Part shown: piece by piece, positions 1 through 11,566 of the stretch | How positions within the stretch are numbered: the stretch's first letter is position 1 | Layout of the letters: every line of letters starts with the position of its first letter | Assembly: GCF_037038585.1 (NCBI RefSeq) | Contig: NC_092523.1 | Coordinates: forward strand, 28,525,501-28,589,500 | DNA from: Patagioenas fasciata | Lineage: Eukaryota; Chordata; Aves; Columbiformes; Columbidae | Length of the DNA stretch: 64,000 bases | Reading direction: 5' to 3' | Program-made: the position numbers and the translations under genes | Notes under the pieces: generated by a model | The model's input: only the letters and a program-made list of their open reading frames with translations | Databases searched by the model: none | Told to the model about the DNA's origin: nothing

Positions 1-1657
1 TTCTGTTTGTTATCCTCATTTGCTTGAACTATTGACAAAACATTGAACAAGGGTGAATGAACGCATCTGTTTTGTCTCCAAACTTCACCCTATAGCATTT
101 TCTTTTAACCTGGCACAAAGACAATTCTATTTATTCTGTAATTGTAACATTTGAAATAAATTATTATTTAAAAGTGAGAGCTATAAGGAAACCATAATAC
201 ACCATAAAAGCAGAACTGATGAGATATGCCTAGGGAGGTGTCTGAGTTGTGCACATCACAGTGGTATCCAACTATAAACTTCATGGCTCTACAGCATTCA
301 AAGTCAAATGAGGACACAAACCTGGCTAAGAGAGCATCACCCTTTCAGACACCATGAGCTCACCATGAGCTTCTGATCAGAATTTTCAAGCAACAGGCAA
401 CAGAAGTCTTAACAGACCTTTCTCTGTAACTAGTCTTCAATAGTCCATACAATTACAATATTAACTTGTTCTAATTTGTTACACACAGGAACAATTCCTT
501 TAACAAAACAGATCTGCCCCTGCTTTCCCCAGCTGCCAACATTACTCAACCTGACAGAATAATAATAATAAATAAAAAAAGGGGGTTATATTACAATCAG
601 AAAGGCAGAGAAAAGTCTTTCCAAGGAAACCCCTGTATCCTACCACCACCACAAACTTAATTCCATAGTTAAGGCTGCAAGTTCACCAGCCAATAAAGAC
701 GGATGTCACCACCTCCCAGCACTGCACTTAGGCACCTAAGGGAAAAAGTTTCAAGGCCACAATAATTCCCAAAAATAGCCACCACATAGCAAAGAGGAAA
801 ACTTTGTATCTAATAGCCATCAGGGTCCAAGACCATAAAGACTCAAGACCTTATAATCTTAGCTGAAGGCAGAAAGAAGGAAAAAAAAAAAAACACCAAC
901 AGAAAACAAAAACACACACACAAACATTAAAACTGGACTTTCCATTGCCACCCAGCTGAACTGTCTGAAAAACAAACATTAACTCATTCTCTTTCTTTTT
1001 ATTAGCACAACACACTGTAATATTTATACACTAACAGGTAGTTAAAAAAAAAAAGGGAAAAAAGAAAAATCTTCATATAGGCAAGCTTACTTGTGTTTTT
1101 AAGTTAAAAAATCTTTATACAATGTCTATATTTTTACTTAACCTCTTTAATTCACATATTTTTTAAATTTTTTATTTTTAAAAAATCTGCAACCTTCAAA
1201 ACACTAAAAAAGGAAAGTATAAACTTGTTTGAAATGAAAACACTCTTAAAAGGAAAAGCTTTAAAAACTATGGGGATGTGAAAAACAGGGAGAGAAAATA
1301 TGACAAAACTTGAATCCTGCACTGCAGTCCTAATCCTGTGCAGCATACATCTGCCTAGTCAACTCTTAGTGCCTAATCACAGCTACATTACAGTTTTGAA
1401 ACTTAAATAGGGATACTTATCCCAAAAAGGGAAAAAAAAGTCACACAGGCATGCAAAGACATGAGCACATTAGAAATCCTGTAAAGTTACTTTCAAATAG
1501 GTCACTAACACATGAGAGTGTGTCAATTATAAAATAGTTCTAAAACTCAAGACACTATTATCATAGTGACTGTGACAAAAAGGTCTTTTATAATAAAATT
1601 CGGCAATTTAGCAAGGCTATCATGATCTGAAGAAAAAGCTTAGTAATCGGCTTTTAC
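1..1657. other. AT-rich non-coding DNA, probable FRYL intron
   Basis: I see no exon-like open frame with splice sites on either strand. The stretch is AT-rich with short A-runs near 877-893 and 1043-1070. It lies downstream, in FRYL sense, of the candidate exon ending at 1658, so it would be the intron after that exon. No repeat family was recognised. Confidence 0.5.
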
Positions 1658-1850
1658 CAGGTTGATGCCATGGATACATACTGTAAGCAGGATGTGTCTC
1701 CTCGTCTTCATCTATTGTTTGTCCTAATGCAAAGAGTCTGACACGTCTCATCTTCAGTAGCCTTGGGGAGCTTTCACGGGCAGCACTCCCAGCATCCAGA
1801 ACTACATCTCCAGAAACAGCAGTGGGAACAATTTTTTTCAGGAATTCCAT
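1658..1850 (-). CDS. FRYL: Candidate alternative first coding exon of FRYL
   Basis: On the minus strand an ATG at 1850 opens 64 codons and ends at a splice donor: exon end CCTG at 1658, intron GTAAAAG at 1657-1651. The split last codon gives phase 1. The start context is AAAAATGG, with A at -3 and G at +4. An in-frame TGA at 1874-1872 supports this ATG as the start rather than an internal methionine. The peptide begins MEFLKKIVPTAVSG and includes RRVRLFALGQTIDEDEETHP, which reads like real coding sequence: basic patch, hydrophobic core, acidic run. No other gene is expected inside this interval, and FRYL is the minus-strand gene whose 5' end should lie here by synteny. The FRYL assignment is therefore by position, not by recognised homology. 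It would encode an alternative N-terminus joined to exons left of the window. It could instead be a small unrelated gene. Confidence 0.45.
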
Positions 1851-1852
1851 TT

Positions 1853-1858
1853 TTACAT
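1853..1858 (-). promoter_or_regulatory. Start-stop uORF just before the candidate FRYL start
   Basis: Reading the minus strand, ATG at 1858-1856 is followed directly by TAA at 1855-1853. Two bases later comes the main ATG at 1850. A start codon followed at once by a stop is a minimal uORF, a type known to stall ribosomes and lower translation of the next frame. Its role here is inferred and depends on the exon being transcribed from further upstream. Confidence 0.3.
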
Positions 1859-1973
1859 GCCCTCTGTGTTCTCAGCATTTACTAAACTCAGCGGTTTAGC
1901 TACACTTTGCGCAGTCTGGCTCCCAGATCAACTTCCTTGAGCAGGGAGGTGGACTACACCGCACTGCTCCTCA

Positions 1974-2027
1974 TGATGTCACATAGAACCTGGGTGGTGC
2001 CACCACCAGCACGTCAGCTGCCAGCTG
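1974..2027 (-). promoter_or_regulatory. Possible internal promoter: CRE-like site and paired E-boxes
   Basis: About 125-175 bases upstream of the candidate FRYL start there is a CRE-like TGATGTCA at 1974-1981. Two CAGCTG E-boxes follow at 2015-2020 and 2022-2027, one base apart, with a CGTCA half-site abutting the first. Tandem CAGCTG boxes are bound by myogenic and neural bHLH factors. No TATA box or CpG island is obvious. The sites are seen in the sequence; promoter function is inference. Confidence 0.25.
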
Positions 2028-5000
2028 CTCCAAGGCAGATTTTAAAGACGTCTAACTGTACAGACTGATAAGAAAACCAAACAACAACAGGCCTATATAT
2101 TAACCAACGCACGCTAAAATCTGCACTTGTAGAGGATACTGTATTTAGCATTGCAACAATTTTAAGCATTAATAAAATGCACAGCGTATTTCAAATTCCT
2201 ATCTGACAGAGTTCAATAGCTCTTAATTTTCATGAAGTACACAGTGTTCATCTGCATTTGAAAGATAACATTTACCATTCAGAAAGTCTATGCACCAGCT
2301 TTACAAAGTGTCTAACAGCACCACGATTCAAACCATTTGCATTCTCATATAGTTTTAACTACTAGCTACAAAGTTACTAACATTTATTAAATATTAAGTT
2401 CTGTTTTGCAGAGACACTAATGCTATATTTACCACTTAAAACACTCAAGCCATCTTCCAGAAAACGCCAAGTACAGAAATAACCTGTCTCATTTTGTCCA
2501 AATGTCTACTTTATCCCTAGAGCTGCTTCTCCATATACGCCTGGTTTAGCTGAGTTTTTTGATTTTGTTTGGGGGAAGTTTAAATGTTTTATATTTAGCT
2601 TAAAGAAGTCATTATGAAAGATTCCTTGCGTTTGGAGCAGAAAGCTCTGGGGAAAAATTATACATTACCATAGAAGAGTGTTCCTTAATGCTTTCTACAT
2701 TTGGGAATACATATCATTGTATGACTTAAAGTATTATTTACTAGACTTGGAGATCCACAGACACACTACTAGGTAATATTCTCGCCTCGTCTGCCACCAA
2801 AGATTGTACATACACACCCCTAGGAGGAAACCCACTGATACTCACTCTGAATATCTGAGCAGCGGCATGCACGCTTCTGTTATTTTTATGAGAGCAGTTC
2901 AGTCTCCAAGACATTTCTGAATGCATTCAACACAAAGTTATCCAGCTTAAGCATGAAATATACCACACTAATATACATTCCTTAACAGAAGGTTCTTTAT
3001 CTGAAATTCACTGTTGTGCCTAGCTCTTCTTAAAAACAACCCAAAAAACAAAAACCAGCACAAGCTATGAAAGGCAGAGTAACCCATTTCAGGTCTCAGT
3101 TCCAGCAGTTCAGTGCTCGCAAGGGGCTAAGGGGCTACTCACTCGGATTGAGCTATCAGTCCTTTACTGACCAGCTCTACTGTCACACTTCATATGCCAC
3201 AACTTAAAAAATTTGGTACAAGTTCACTAAAGCTGTAATGTAAGAACTTTTTTCAAGTTCTATATAGACCAAAAACGTGTCATATCTTTAGTATTCAGAT
3301 CTACATTAAAATTCCCACATATTGAAGTTAGTCTACATTTCCCTTGTAAATGAATACAAAATTCCACAAGGCCTGACCTTATCACAGAAGACATATTGTT
3401 AGAATATAATTTCCTGCAGTGAAAGATCTGGGAGACTGAGCAAAATAATTGTCTGTATCGTTATTTCATTCACAGTATTTTTCCTACAAATATAAAAAAG
3501 TTACATGTAATATATTTTCAAAAAAGTAGTTTATGTGTTTTCAGAACAAATAAGATACACAAAGATAATTTGTGAGTATAAAAGATCATGACTCATTACA
3601 AACTCAAGCAATCCAGAATAGCATTACTTTCCATAGAGTTTCTGTTTTTGCCCTTGAAATCTTGCCACAAACCTACTTTGCACTTTCTGGCATTTGGGAA
3701 CAAGAGAGAAATGCAGACACTCATGTGAGACTGAGAATGCTTCCAACCATCCATGGGCCAAACTGCAGTCTTCAAAGAAGGGAGTAATCGGATATTTCAA
3801 GTTGTACCCAACTGATACACCCTCCGAAGGGTTCACATCAGACACCAAAGTGCTCTTAATCACACTACATAGGTTTTAGCACATATGTGGACACCGGGCA
3901 GAGATGACAGATGAAATGCAAGTACCCAGTGCATCATTTCAGTTCAATGCATAAGGTGTGACTTTCTAAACAATATGCAGCATATGTGAATTGGGTGGAA
4001 AAAAAAAAAAAAAAAAAAAGGTTGAAATCACACTTTTTTAATAAAACATAACAGCCTTTCAAGTAACAGGATTTACAAAGAAAACATAAAGAGTAAAGAC
4101 CACCTGACATATACATAATCATATTTTCAAGATTAAACTTGACAAACTGATACAGCTTATATAACACAGGTATATCCAAAAGCTTTTGATTGATTTTTTT
4201 CCTTCAGGATGGTGTTTGACTCTAAGAAAAGGATATCACAGAGTTTTCTACAGAAGATGGCTGGGCATGTATAGAGATAAATATATGTATATATTTTATT
4301 TGTATTTAGGTATGTATACGGATGGATGGTGGTTATCTCCAGGACTTCCATATTTCATTACATTCTATAAAAGCTAAGATAGAAAGCTAAGGTTTCTGCC
4401 TACATCATTTCATGTATGCTACTCTCACAATTGCTCTTACCGTCTTCCTTAAACAGTACAATGTACAACTGTGGTTTTTATACAATCAGAGCAAGCTTTA
4501 CAGATAATCTATCAGTGGAAAACATCTGAGAAGTCTTACAACTGTTATAATCAAATTCATCCTTAAAAGAAACCAAAAGAGGCTACAAAAAACCTTATTT
4601 GATAAATTTTAAGCCTTTCTTATTCTGGAACCTCTAAATAAATAAAAAGAGGATTGGCTGACTTGAGCTTATATAGAGTTATTATTTGTATTACAGTGAG
4701 TCTTCTGTGTGCATTCCACTTTTGTTGCACTCAAAGCATGACTCTGGTTTTGCACTGAAGTGCCTTCAGGCTTCCCCTGCTGCAGTTCTGCAGCCAGTGA
4801 TAAAAACAGCAAGATAATGTCCAAGCTCCACATCCCTCACTAACAGGAATACACATCAGAAGGCCTTCCCATCAGAAGGGAATACAAATAGATCATGAAA
4901 CATACACAAGAACCACGCTGGGAGAAGCGGTGAGTGATCAGAGGGTAACAGCACTTCTCAGAGCACCGTTCCTTTGGATTGAACCTTTCAGGACACAGAT

Positions 5001-5540
5001 AGCTGTGCTCGCTGGTGGGGGTGCACAGGAAGAGCAGATACACAGGGATTCTGTTGAAGCAGATGACCCTGCTGATGAAGAAACACCCTGAGGAGAAACA
5101 CTGAAAAACACAACACAATCCATGAACGAAAGATCCACGTGAGAGAAACTACTTTTAAGTCCCTTGAGTTCACGTCTAGAGAATTTTTAGAATTAGCAAT
5201 AACAATAGTAAAAGACAAGTATGAAACAGACAACATACTTAGAAGTGTAATTTTAGAAGACAGCCTAGATGCCCTGTAGCCTACCAAAAACACGTGTTAT
5301 TTGATGCGTCTCTTCACAAACAAGCATGCATTACAAACCTTCAGTTTTGTAACACAGAACGTTTTCAAAACTATCCTACCTTGCTAAAGTGAGCCCACCC
5401 CAGTCGTACCATCTGCCACAGAGAGGACACACTATTTACTTTGAATCTAACATATCAGCTGGCAAGCCAGGTCCTGGGGTTTTTGGAGGCGGGAAAAAGA
5501 GTAGTGCCCTTTGGACTAATAGGGATTACGGTGCCGATAG
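2028..5540. other. Intronic DNA without recognised genes
   Basis: AT-rich sequence with several short open frames in different frames, none with a convincing splice structure or recognisable protein. It holds a pure 21-base A run at 3999-4019. Three overlapping minus-strand frames at 4840-5293 look like chance. Confidence 0.45.
3999..4019. repeat. Poly(A) run, 21 bases
   Basis: Uninterrupted A run. No LINE or processed-gene sequence was recognised to its left, so it is scored as a simple repeat rather than a retrotransposon tail. Confidence 0.85.
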
Positions 5541-5655
5541 GGGAATAAAAGGTTCCGAAAGGTGACCCCGCGCTGCCCGCACCCTGGCCCATAGCGCCCC
5601 CAGCCGGCGACGCCCCCGCGCTGAAACCGAACCTCCCCGCGGTGTCACCGGGCAC
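5541..5655. other. GC- and CpG-rich flank of the minisatellite
   Basis: Composition changes sharply from AT-rich intron to CpG-rich sequence before the tandem units start. It may be a degenerate older part of the array or the seed from which it expanded. It does not look like a promoter CpG island, being only about 330 bases together with the array. Confidence 0.4.
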
Positions 5656-5871
5656 CCACCGCCCCGGTGACACTGTGGGGCGGCACAGCTCCTGCGGGCA
5701 CATGGGGCCCCACCGCCCCGGTGACACTGTGGGGCGGCACAGCTCCTGCGGGCACATGGGGCCCCACCGCCCCGGTGACACTGTGGGGCAGCACAGCTCC
5801 TGCGGGCACACGGGACCCCACCGCCCCGGTGACACTGTGAGGTGGCACAGCTCCTGTGGGCACACCGAACC
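5656..5871. repeat. 54-bp GC-rich minisatellite, four units
   Basis: Four head-to-tail 54-bp units begin at 5656, 5710, 5764 and 5818, each starting CCACCGCCCCGGTGACACTG. Units 1 and 2 are identical. Unit 3 differs at three places and unit 4 at more, mainly by CpG loss. The boundary between units 1 and 2, and between 2 and 3, carries the 10-base palindrome TGGGGCCCCA. Because 54 is a multiple of three, several frames on both strands stay open (up to 150 codons), giving repetitive Pro/Val/Ala/His-rich translations. I regard these as artefacts. It lies in presumed FRYL intron. Confidence 0.95.
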
Positions 5872-6384
5872 TTTGGCTTTCTCATGGCTTCTCAGAGACA
5901 TGACCACGTGTGGTAGGACAAAAGGAGAGTGAAACTGCTAAGGAAATGGAGCAACTACGATAGTACCCACATATTTTATTTAGAGGGAAAAAATATAGGA
6001 AGTTTCTCCTTTTCAATCTCAGAATAGAAGTCTAATTTATAAGAATTTGTCCTATCCCAATGAAAACTGTTCCTCTCCCCAAAAAAATGAAAGTCAGACA
6101 TACATAACTGAAAACAGAATAGAACAGTAGAGTTAAACACTGAACCTGCAGTCTAGCCTGTAAGTATAAATTGCCATACCTGTATTAAACACGTGAGAGG
6201 TGCCGGGTTCTGGCCAGCTGCATTATTACTTGCTAGCCAATTAGCAGGATACGGTCATAATTTCACACAGAAGACTGTAGTGGTAGGAAGACAAGTCCCA
6301 TTTCTTTCTCTGTATACGCCATGCTTTGTAAAATGGCAAGACTTTTTGCTTTAGAACTGCAACTTAGCTACATATATATATGTG

Positions 6385-6415
<31 letters not shown>

Positions 6416-7934
6416 AATGCAGAAACTAAACAGATAACATAACCTCAAAGATGTATGCATAGGGAGAAAACAGTTTGTCAGACTGTGAAGTCATCTCACC
6501 TTTTGGCAGTCTGGACTAACTACTTGTCAGAAACTGACATATTTGAGGGATTTAACTTTGCATGTCAGAGAGTTCCATAATTTTAAAATATATTTAAAAT
6601 AAAAGGCCACCCTTCATGTAATTTAAAATTATATTTTACCAGTTAATTCCCAAGCTACTTAGCATTAATGGTTTTGTTGGTCCAGTTCAATTTATGTAAT
6701 TCAACAGCAAAAAAAAATAAGGACCAGTATTTCACAATAAACCATTTCTGTATTGGTGTAAACTTGTAGGCTTAAAGTATTTTTAATGCAAAATAATAGC
6801 TAAGCCATTTAGTATTCCTACAGTGGGTTTGTTTGGTTTCTTGGTTTTGTTTTGTTTTGTTGTTGCTGTTGTTTGGGGTTTTTAATGTAAACATGCTATT
6901 CTCAAAGACAGACTATCTTTCTGTTTCCTGAGAAATGAAATGAAACTACCCAACAACTGTCAGCTTTTGGTGAAGTTTCGATTTCTTGTCAGTCACTTAA
7001 GCTGTATTTACTCTGTATGGAGGACTGGGGGGTGGGTTTAGCAAGTTCTGGGACTTTTTCTTTGAAAGGCTGGGGGTTTTCGGAGTGCTTGGGGTTTTTT
7101 TTAAGAGCTAAGCTTAAATTATTTTAGCATTAGTAGAAGTGAAATAAATAAATAATAAATAAAATATTTGGCAAAACATTGGAAGTTGAACATAAAACAC
7201 AGCTGTTATGTTCACTGACTGTAGTATTATCCTGTTTAATTAAAAAAAACCCCAAAATTTTACTGTTTATATATTAGGTAATAAGTGTTCTTATCCTGAA
7301 GTGGCATGCAAGAATGCAATGCTTTCCTGAACTCATAAGCAGTTCCGGAGAAGACCAAGGTATTATTGCCTTATCCTTCAGCTTTGACACTCCTCAGTCA
7401 GCATAATGATCTGAGCTTTCTCTTGCTGACCTCTTGCTTGTTCCAAGTACTGATGTATCACACAAGATCTTCCAAACCTATTGATTTCTTTCACCAATAG
7501 GTTTTCTTCAAAAAGAACCTGCATTTCAAAGCAGATCTCAGAGCAGTACCTACTCTGAGTCATACCCATTCCCATGCAAGTAGGAACATCGAGAGAAAAC
7601 ATAATTACGCAATCCCACAAGAGAAGTGGCCAGATCTTCTACCTTATTAAAGGATCAAAGAGAACAACAAAAAGTATAATGTTGATATTTCTCTGCAAAG
7701 GACACTAAAAAAACCCAACATTTCAGGAACAAGGCTTCTGTGGGACAGCTGCCAGTAAGTCAGACCAACAATAGCAACATTGCTGTGAAACTGGATCTCT
7801 GAGGAATTGAGAGTTGAAAACCTTTACCGAAAGCTTTTCAAGTGCTTGACAGAAATACAGGGAAGAGAGTTGCCAACCATTAATGTAGGTTTGCCTATAG
7901 AAAGGCCAGAATATAGACAGTAAGTTATAAGTTA
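5872..7934. other. Intronic DNA with simple repeats
   Basis: AT-rich sequence with no exon-like frame. It contains the TA/T tract at 6370-6415 and T/G-rich tracts around 6825-6885 and 7030-7100. Confidence 0.5.
6371..6415. repeat. (TA)n microsatellite running into a T tract
   Basis: Alternating AT with a TGTG interruption is followed by about 16 consecutive T. It is a simple repeat and probably polymorphic in length. Confidence 0.9.
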
Positions 7935-8275
7935 TCAGAGTGCAGAGGAAGATGATGAAGCTGGTGAGGGGCCTGGAGAACAAGTCCAGTGAGGAGCATC
8001 TGAGAGAACTGGGGCTGTTTAGCCTGGAGAAAAGGAGGCTGACGGGAGACCTTATCACTGTCTACAACCACCTGAAAGGAGGTTGTAGCATGGAGGGTGT
8101 TGGTCTCTTCTCCCAAGTAGCAAGTGATAGGACAAGAGGAAATGGCCTCAAGTTGCACCAGGGGAGGTTGAGATTGGATATTAGGAAAAAACTCTTCACG
8201 GAAAGGGTTGCCAGGCATTGGAACAGGCTGCCCAGGGCAGTGGTGGAGTCACCATCCCTGGAGGTGTTTAAATGG
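7935..8275 (+). mobile_element. CR1 LINE fragment, truncated at both ends
   Basis: The plus-strand frame at 7958-8272 reads the C-terminal part of a CR1 ORF2: conserved blocks [39 protein letters not shown] and [19 protein letters not shown]. The reverse transcriptase catalytic part is missing on the left, and the CR1 3' UTR with its octamer end is missing on the right. The frame then runs by chance into flanking DNA to 8377. It belongs to a different CR1 subfamily from the copy at 10.4 kb and is antisense to FRYL. Confidence 0.9.
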
Positions 8276-8512
8276 CCAACTTCTAAAATCATGCTCAAAG
8301 TATTAAAGTCAAATGGCCTGGGAAAGAACCTACTGTTCACAATAACCTTCATTCCAATCTCAAAAGTGCGTACATGACCAGTTTTTCTTGTTTGCTTTAT
8401 AAAGCCTGACCTAATCTTAGTTTACTGCTTAAAATTTTATACAAGGAAGGTATGTTTAAAATGTTACTGACCTGTGGAAACTATCCTTTTTTCATTGCGA
8501 CTCTCCATAGCT

Positions 8513-8610
8513 TCTATTATTATTATTATTTTTTTAAATAGGAAAAAAAGAAAAGAGAAAATAAGAAGAAAAAAAAAAGAAGAAAACAGAAAAAAAAAAA
8601 AGAAAGAAGC
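8513..8610. repeat. (ATT)n followed by a polypurine tract
   Basis: A short TAT/ATT run at about 8513-8535 is followed by about 70 bases of nearly pure A/G at 8541-8609. A plus-strand Lys/Arg-rich open frame across it is a composition artefact. Confidence 0.85.
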
Positions 8611-10397
8611 GAGCTTGCCAAGTCCACAGCACACAGGACAAGCTCAGTTTCCAATACCAATGAAAATATTCTGGACACCTAGATTAAATATAGGTTCTGT
8701 CTTGGTTTACAGAGCATTCGTCCACTCTCATCTATTTTAGTTCTTCCCTTGCAAAATGGTCAATCTTTGAAATATGGTCACAGGAAGTTTATTTACATTG
8801 CACAACAGAAAGTAGAAATTAATACTCAACCTACTAAAGAAAACTGACTGGGTAAATTCACAAGTCCATTTGCATGCCCAAGTCTCTACGATTTTAGGCA
8901 CACATCCTCTGTGCAATATTATACAGACCATATTACTAAAACTCTGAAATGCTATATAAAATATAGTGTTACAGTGAAATATATTTATATCACAATATTC
9001 ATGTTAGCTGAAGAGCAATTAATTTTTAAATCTCATGATATACAGTACTCCTATATAAAATTTCATACTGTGATCTCTTTCCTGTAACAAAACCACAGTG
9101 CCAAAGGATGAATAATTAGAGATCAAGATTCATAGGTTAATATTGGAATTAGTAATAGAAGAAAAAACCTGCATTTTTTAAGTTACATCTTTGTTCAGCC
9201 CCAAGGGCAGTTAAATCAAGTTGCTGAACAAAAATTATTTCTCATACAGAGATGCTATCTGTGGGACTTCAGAAGGTTACTCTTAGGTAGAGGATATAGG
9301 TAGTTAAAAATCATGTATCTATTTTCTAAACAGAATATTGCCAGAAAAAAGCTACATATCATGTATGTTTGCTCACAGATATGTTGGGACAATAAAACTT
9401 CTCCCTTCTCATACCTTCTATCACAAAACCAGAAATAATATTATCTAAAGCATTACAATATTTTTCTAGTGGAAATACATAAGCTTTCAATGATAAATTG
9501 TAGTAGTTTTCCTCTTTAAATCCTAAATAGAATACTTCCTTCAGTGTAAGGCAACAGCACTCCAATTCTTCTGCAAGATATAGATGTGCCTACCCCTTCT
9601 TTTTACTTAACTTGAATGTACTTCCACTTGATAACCTGAATATAACCAGAAAGAATAAATGCTGCTGACAGAACTATGTAATTTGGTTTAAATGAAAAAC
9701 AGTCCAATCTGTCAGTTCTTACAATAAATGTAGTTGCACTGGGTACTCTGGGCTGAAGTCTTGAACATTCGTGGCTTCCAGGAAAGATCGGCACCTGTAT
9801 TAAAGGAAAACACTCACTTCTGCTCATATCAAGATGCCTTTCTTACTGATCAGGGACACATAATTATTATATTAAATTCAAGGCAGTGGAAGATTAAGAT
9901 ACTTAAGGAGCTTACTTATCAGATAGTACATGATCTGAGCATGATTTACCAAAGTCACACACCAAATGAAAACCACCTACTAATTTAGAGCAAATCTTTA
10001 CTGTAAATTTTGTAACCCTAAAAAAGAGTAACGGTCTTTCCCATACACAAACACAGATTGTTTACGTTTTTTTTTAATTGACATTCAATTGTCTCCCGTC
10101 TTAAGGAGAAGGAAAGAAAAAACAAACCTACCAACCACACACAAACAAAAACACAACAAACACCACCTCCCTGAAACAACCCCACCCAAGCCAGTAACAA
10201 CCACCAGACACCCCATCAAGAAGAGCAGAGGATGCTCCCAGTGGGCCCATGGAAAGCCCAGTATTGCAGCTGCAGTACGGAAACATTTGTAAACTGTCAT
10301 TCAAGTTTAACAAAAAACAGAGCTATCCTTTCAATGCTATAGATATTCACATGTAGCAGAACTTACATGTTTTAAGTGACTATATTCATTTCTAAAA
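8611..10397. other. Intronic DNA, no gene seen
   Basis: AT-rich sequence with short open frames only. It includes an A/C-rich, G-poor tract at about 10,120-10,215 that keeps four frames open without looking like protein. Confidence 0.45.
10120..10215. repeat. C/A-rich low-complexity tract
   Basis: The plus strand is almost free of G and T (runs of CCAAC, ACAAA, CACC), so it is T/G-rich in FRYL sense. Strand asymmetry is strong over about 100 bases. It is low-complexity sequence, not a gene. Confidence 0.6.
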
Positions 10398-11566
10398 AGT
10401 AAAGCAGTGGATGTGGTCTACCTTGACGTCAGTAAAACATTTGACACAGTCTCCCACAGCATCCTCTCAGATAAACTGAGGAAGTGTGGTCTGGACGATT
10501 GGGTAGTGAGGTAGACTGTGAACTAACTGAAGGGAAGAAGCCAGAGAGTCATGGTCAATGGTGCGGAGTCCAGTTGGAGGCCTGTATCCAGTGGAGTGCC
10601 ACAGGGGTCAGTACTGGGGCCAATATTATTCAATATATTCATTAACGATTTGGACAAGGGAATAGAGTGTACTGTCAGCAAGTTTGCTGATGACACTGAG
10701 CTGGGAGGAGTGGTTGACACGCCAGAAGGCTGTGCTGCCATCCAGCGGGACCTGGACAGGCTGGAGAGTTGGGCAGGGTAAAATTTAATGACATATAACA
10801 AGGGCAAGTGTAGAGTCTTGCATCTGGGCAGGAACAACCCCAGGTTCCGGTATAAGTTGGGGAATGACCTATTAGAGAGCAGTGTAGGGGAAAGGGACCT
10901 GGGGGTCCTGGTGGACAGCAGGATGACCATGAGCCAGCACTGTGCCCTTGTGGCCAGGAAGGCCAATGGCATCCTGGCGTGTATTAGAACAGGGGTGGTT
11001 AGTAGGTCGAGAGAGGTTCTCCTTCCCCTCTACTCTGCCCTGGTGAGACCACATCTGGAATATTATGTCCAGTTCTGGGCCCCTCAGTTCAAGAAGGAAA
11101 GGGAACTGCTGGAGAGGGTCCAGCGTGGGGCAACAAAGATGATTAAGGGAGTGGAGCATCTCCCTTATGAGGAAAGGCTGAGAGAGCTGGGTCTCTTTAA
11201 TCTGGAGAAGAGGAGACTGAGGGGTGACCTCATGAAAGTTTACAAATATGTAAAGGGTGAGTATCATGAGGATGGAGCCAGGCTCTTCTCGGTGACAACC
11301 AATGGTAAGACAAGGGGCAATGGGTTAAAACTGGAACAAAAGAGGTTCCACGTAAATTTGAGAAGAAACTTCCCCACAGTGAGGGTGACAGAGCACTGGA
11401 ACAGGCTGCCCAGGGAGGTCATGGAGTCTCCTACTCTGGAGACATTCAAAACCCGCCCGGACACATTCCTGTGTAGCCTCATCTAAGTGTTCCTGCTCCA
11501 GCAGGAGGACTGGACTAGATGATCTTTTTAAGTCCCTTTCAATCCCTAACATTCTGTGATTCTGTG
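10398..11566 (+). mobile_element. CR1 LINE, 5'-truncated with intact 3' end
   Basis: Plus-strand translation gives the reverse transcriptase core: the block around VYLDVSK.FDTVSH, then [20 protein letters not shown] and the catalytic FADD. The ORF2 C-terminus ends near 11,484 with [19 protein letters not shown]. The frame is interrupted by stops near 10,514 and 10,781, so the copy is dead. The 3' UTR ends in two exact ATTCTGTG octamers at 11,551-11,566, the CR1 hallmark, with no poly(A). ORF1, the endonuclease and the RT N-terminus are absent. The copy lies antisense to FRYL. It is the same subfamily as the copy at 45.4-46.2 kb and looks moderately young. Confidence 0.97.

Noticed and set aside
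5455-5932. Open frames of 150, 119, 96 and 72 codons
   Set aside because: They are created by the 54-bp minisatellite, whose period is divisible by three; the peptides simply repeat an 18-residue unit.
10872-11267. 131-codon minus-strand frame over the CR1 copy, and its counterparts at 45.7-46.2 kb
   Set aside because: They are reverse-complement shadows of CR1 ORF2. Appearing twice reflects two copies of the same element, not a conserved gene.
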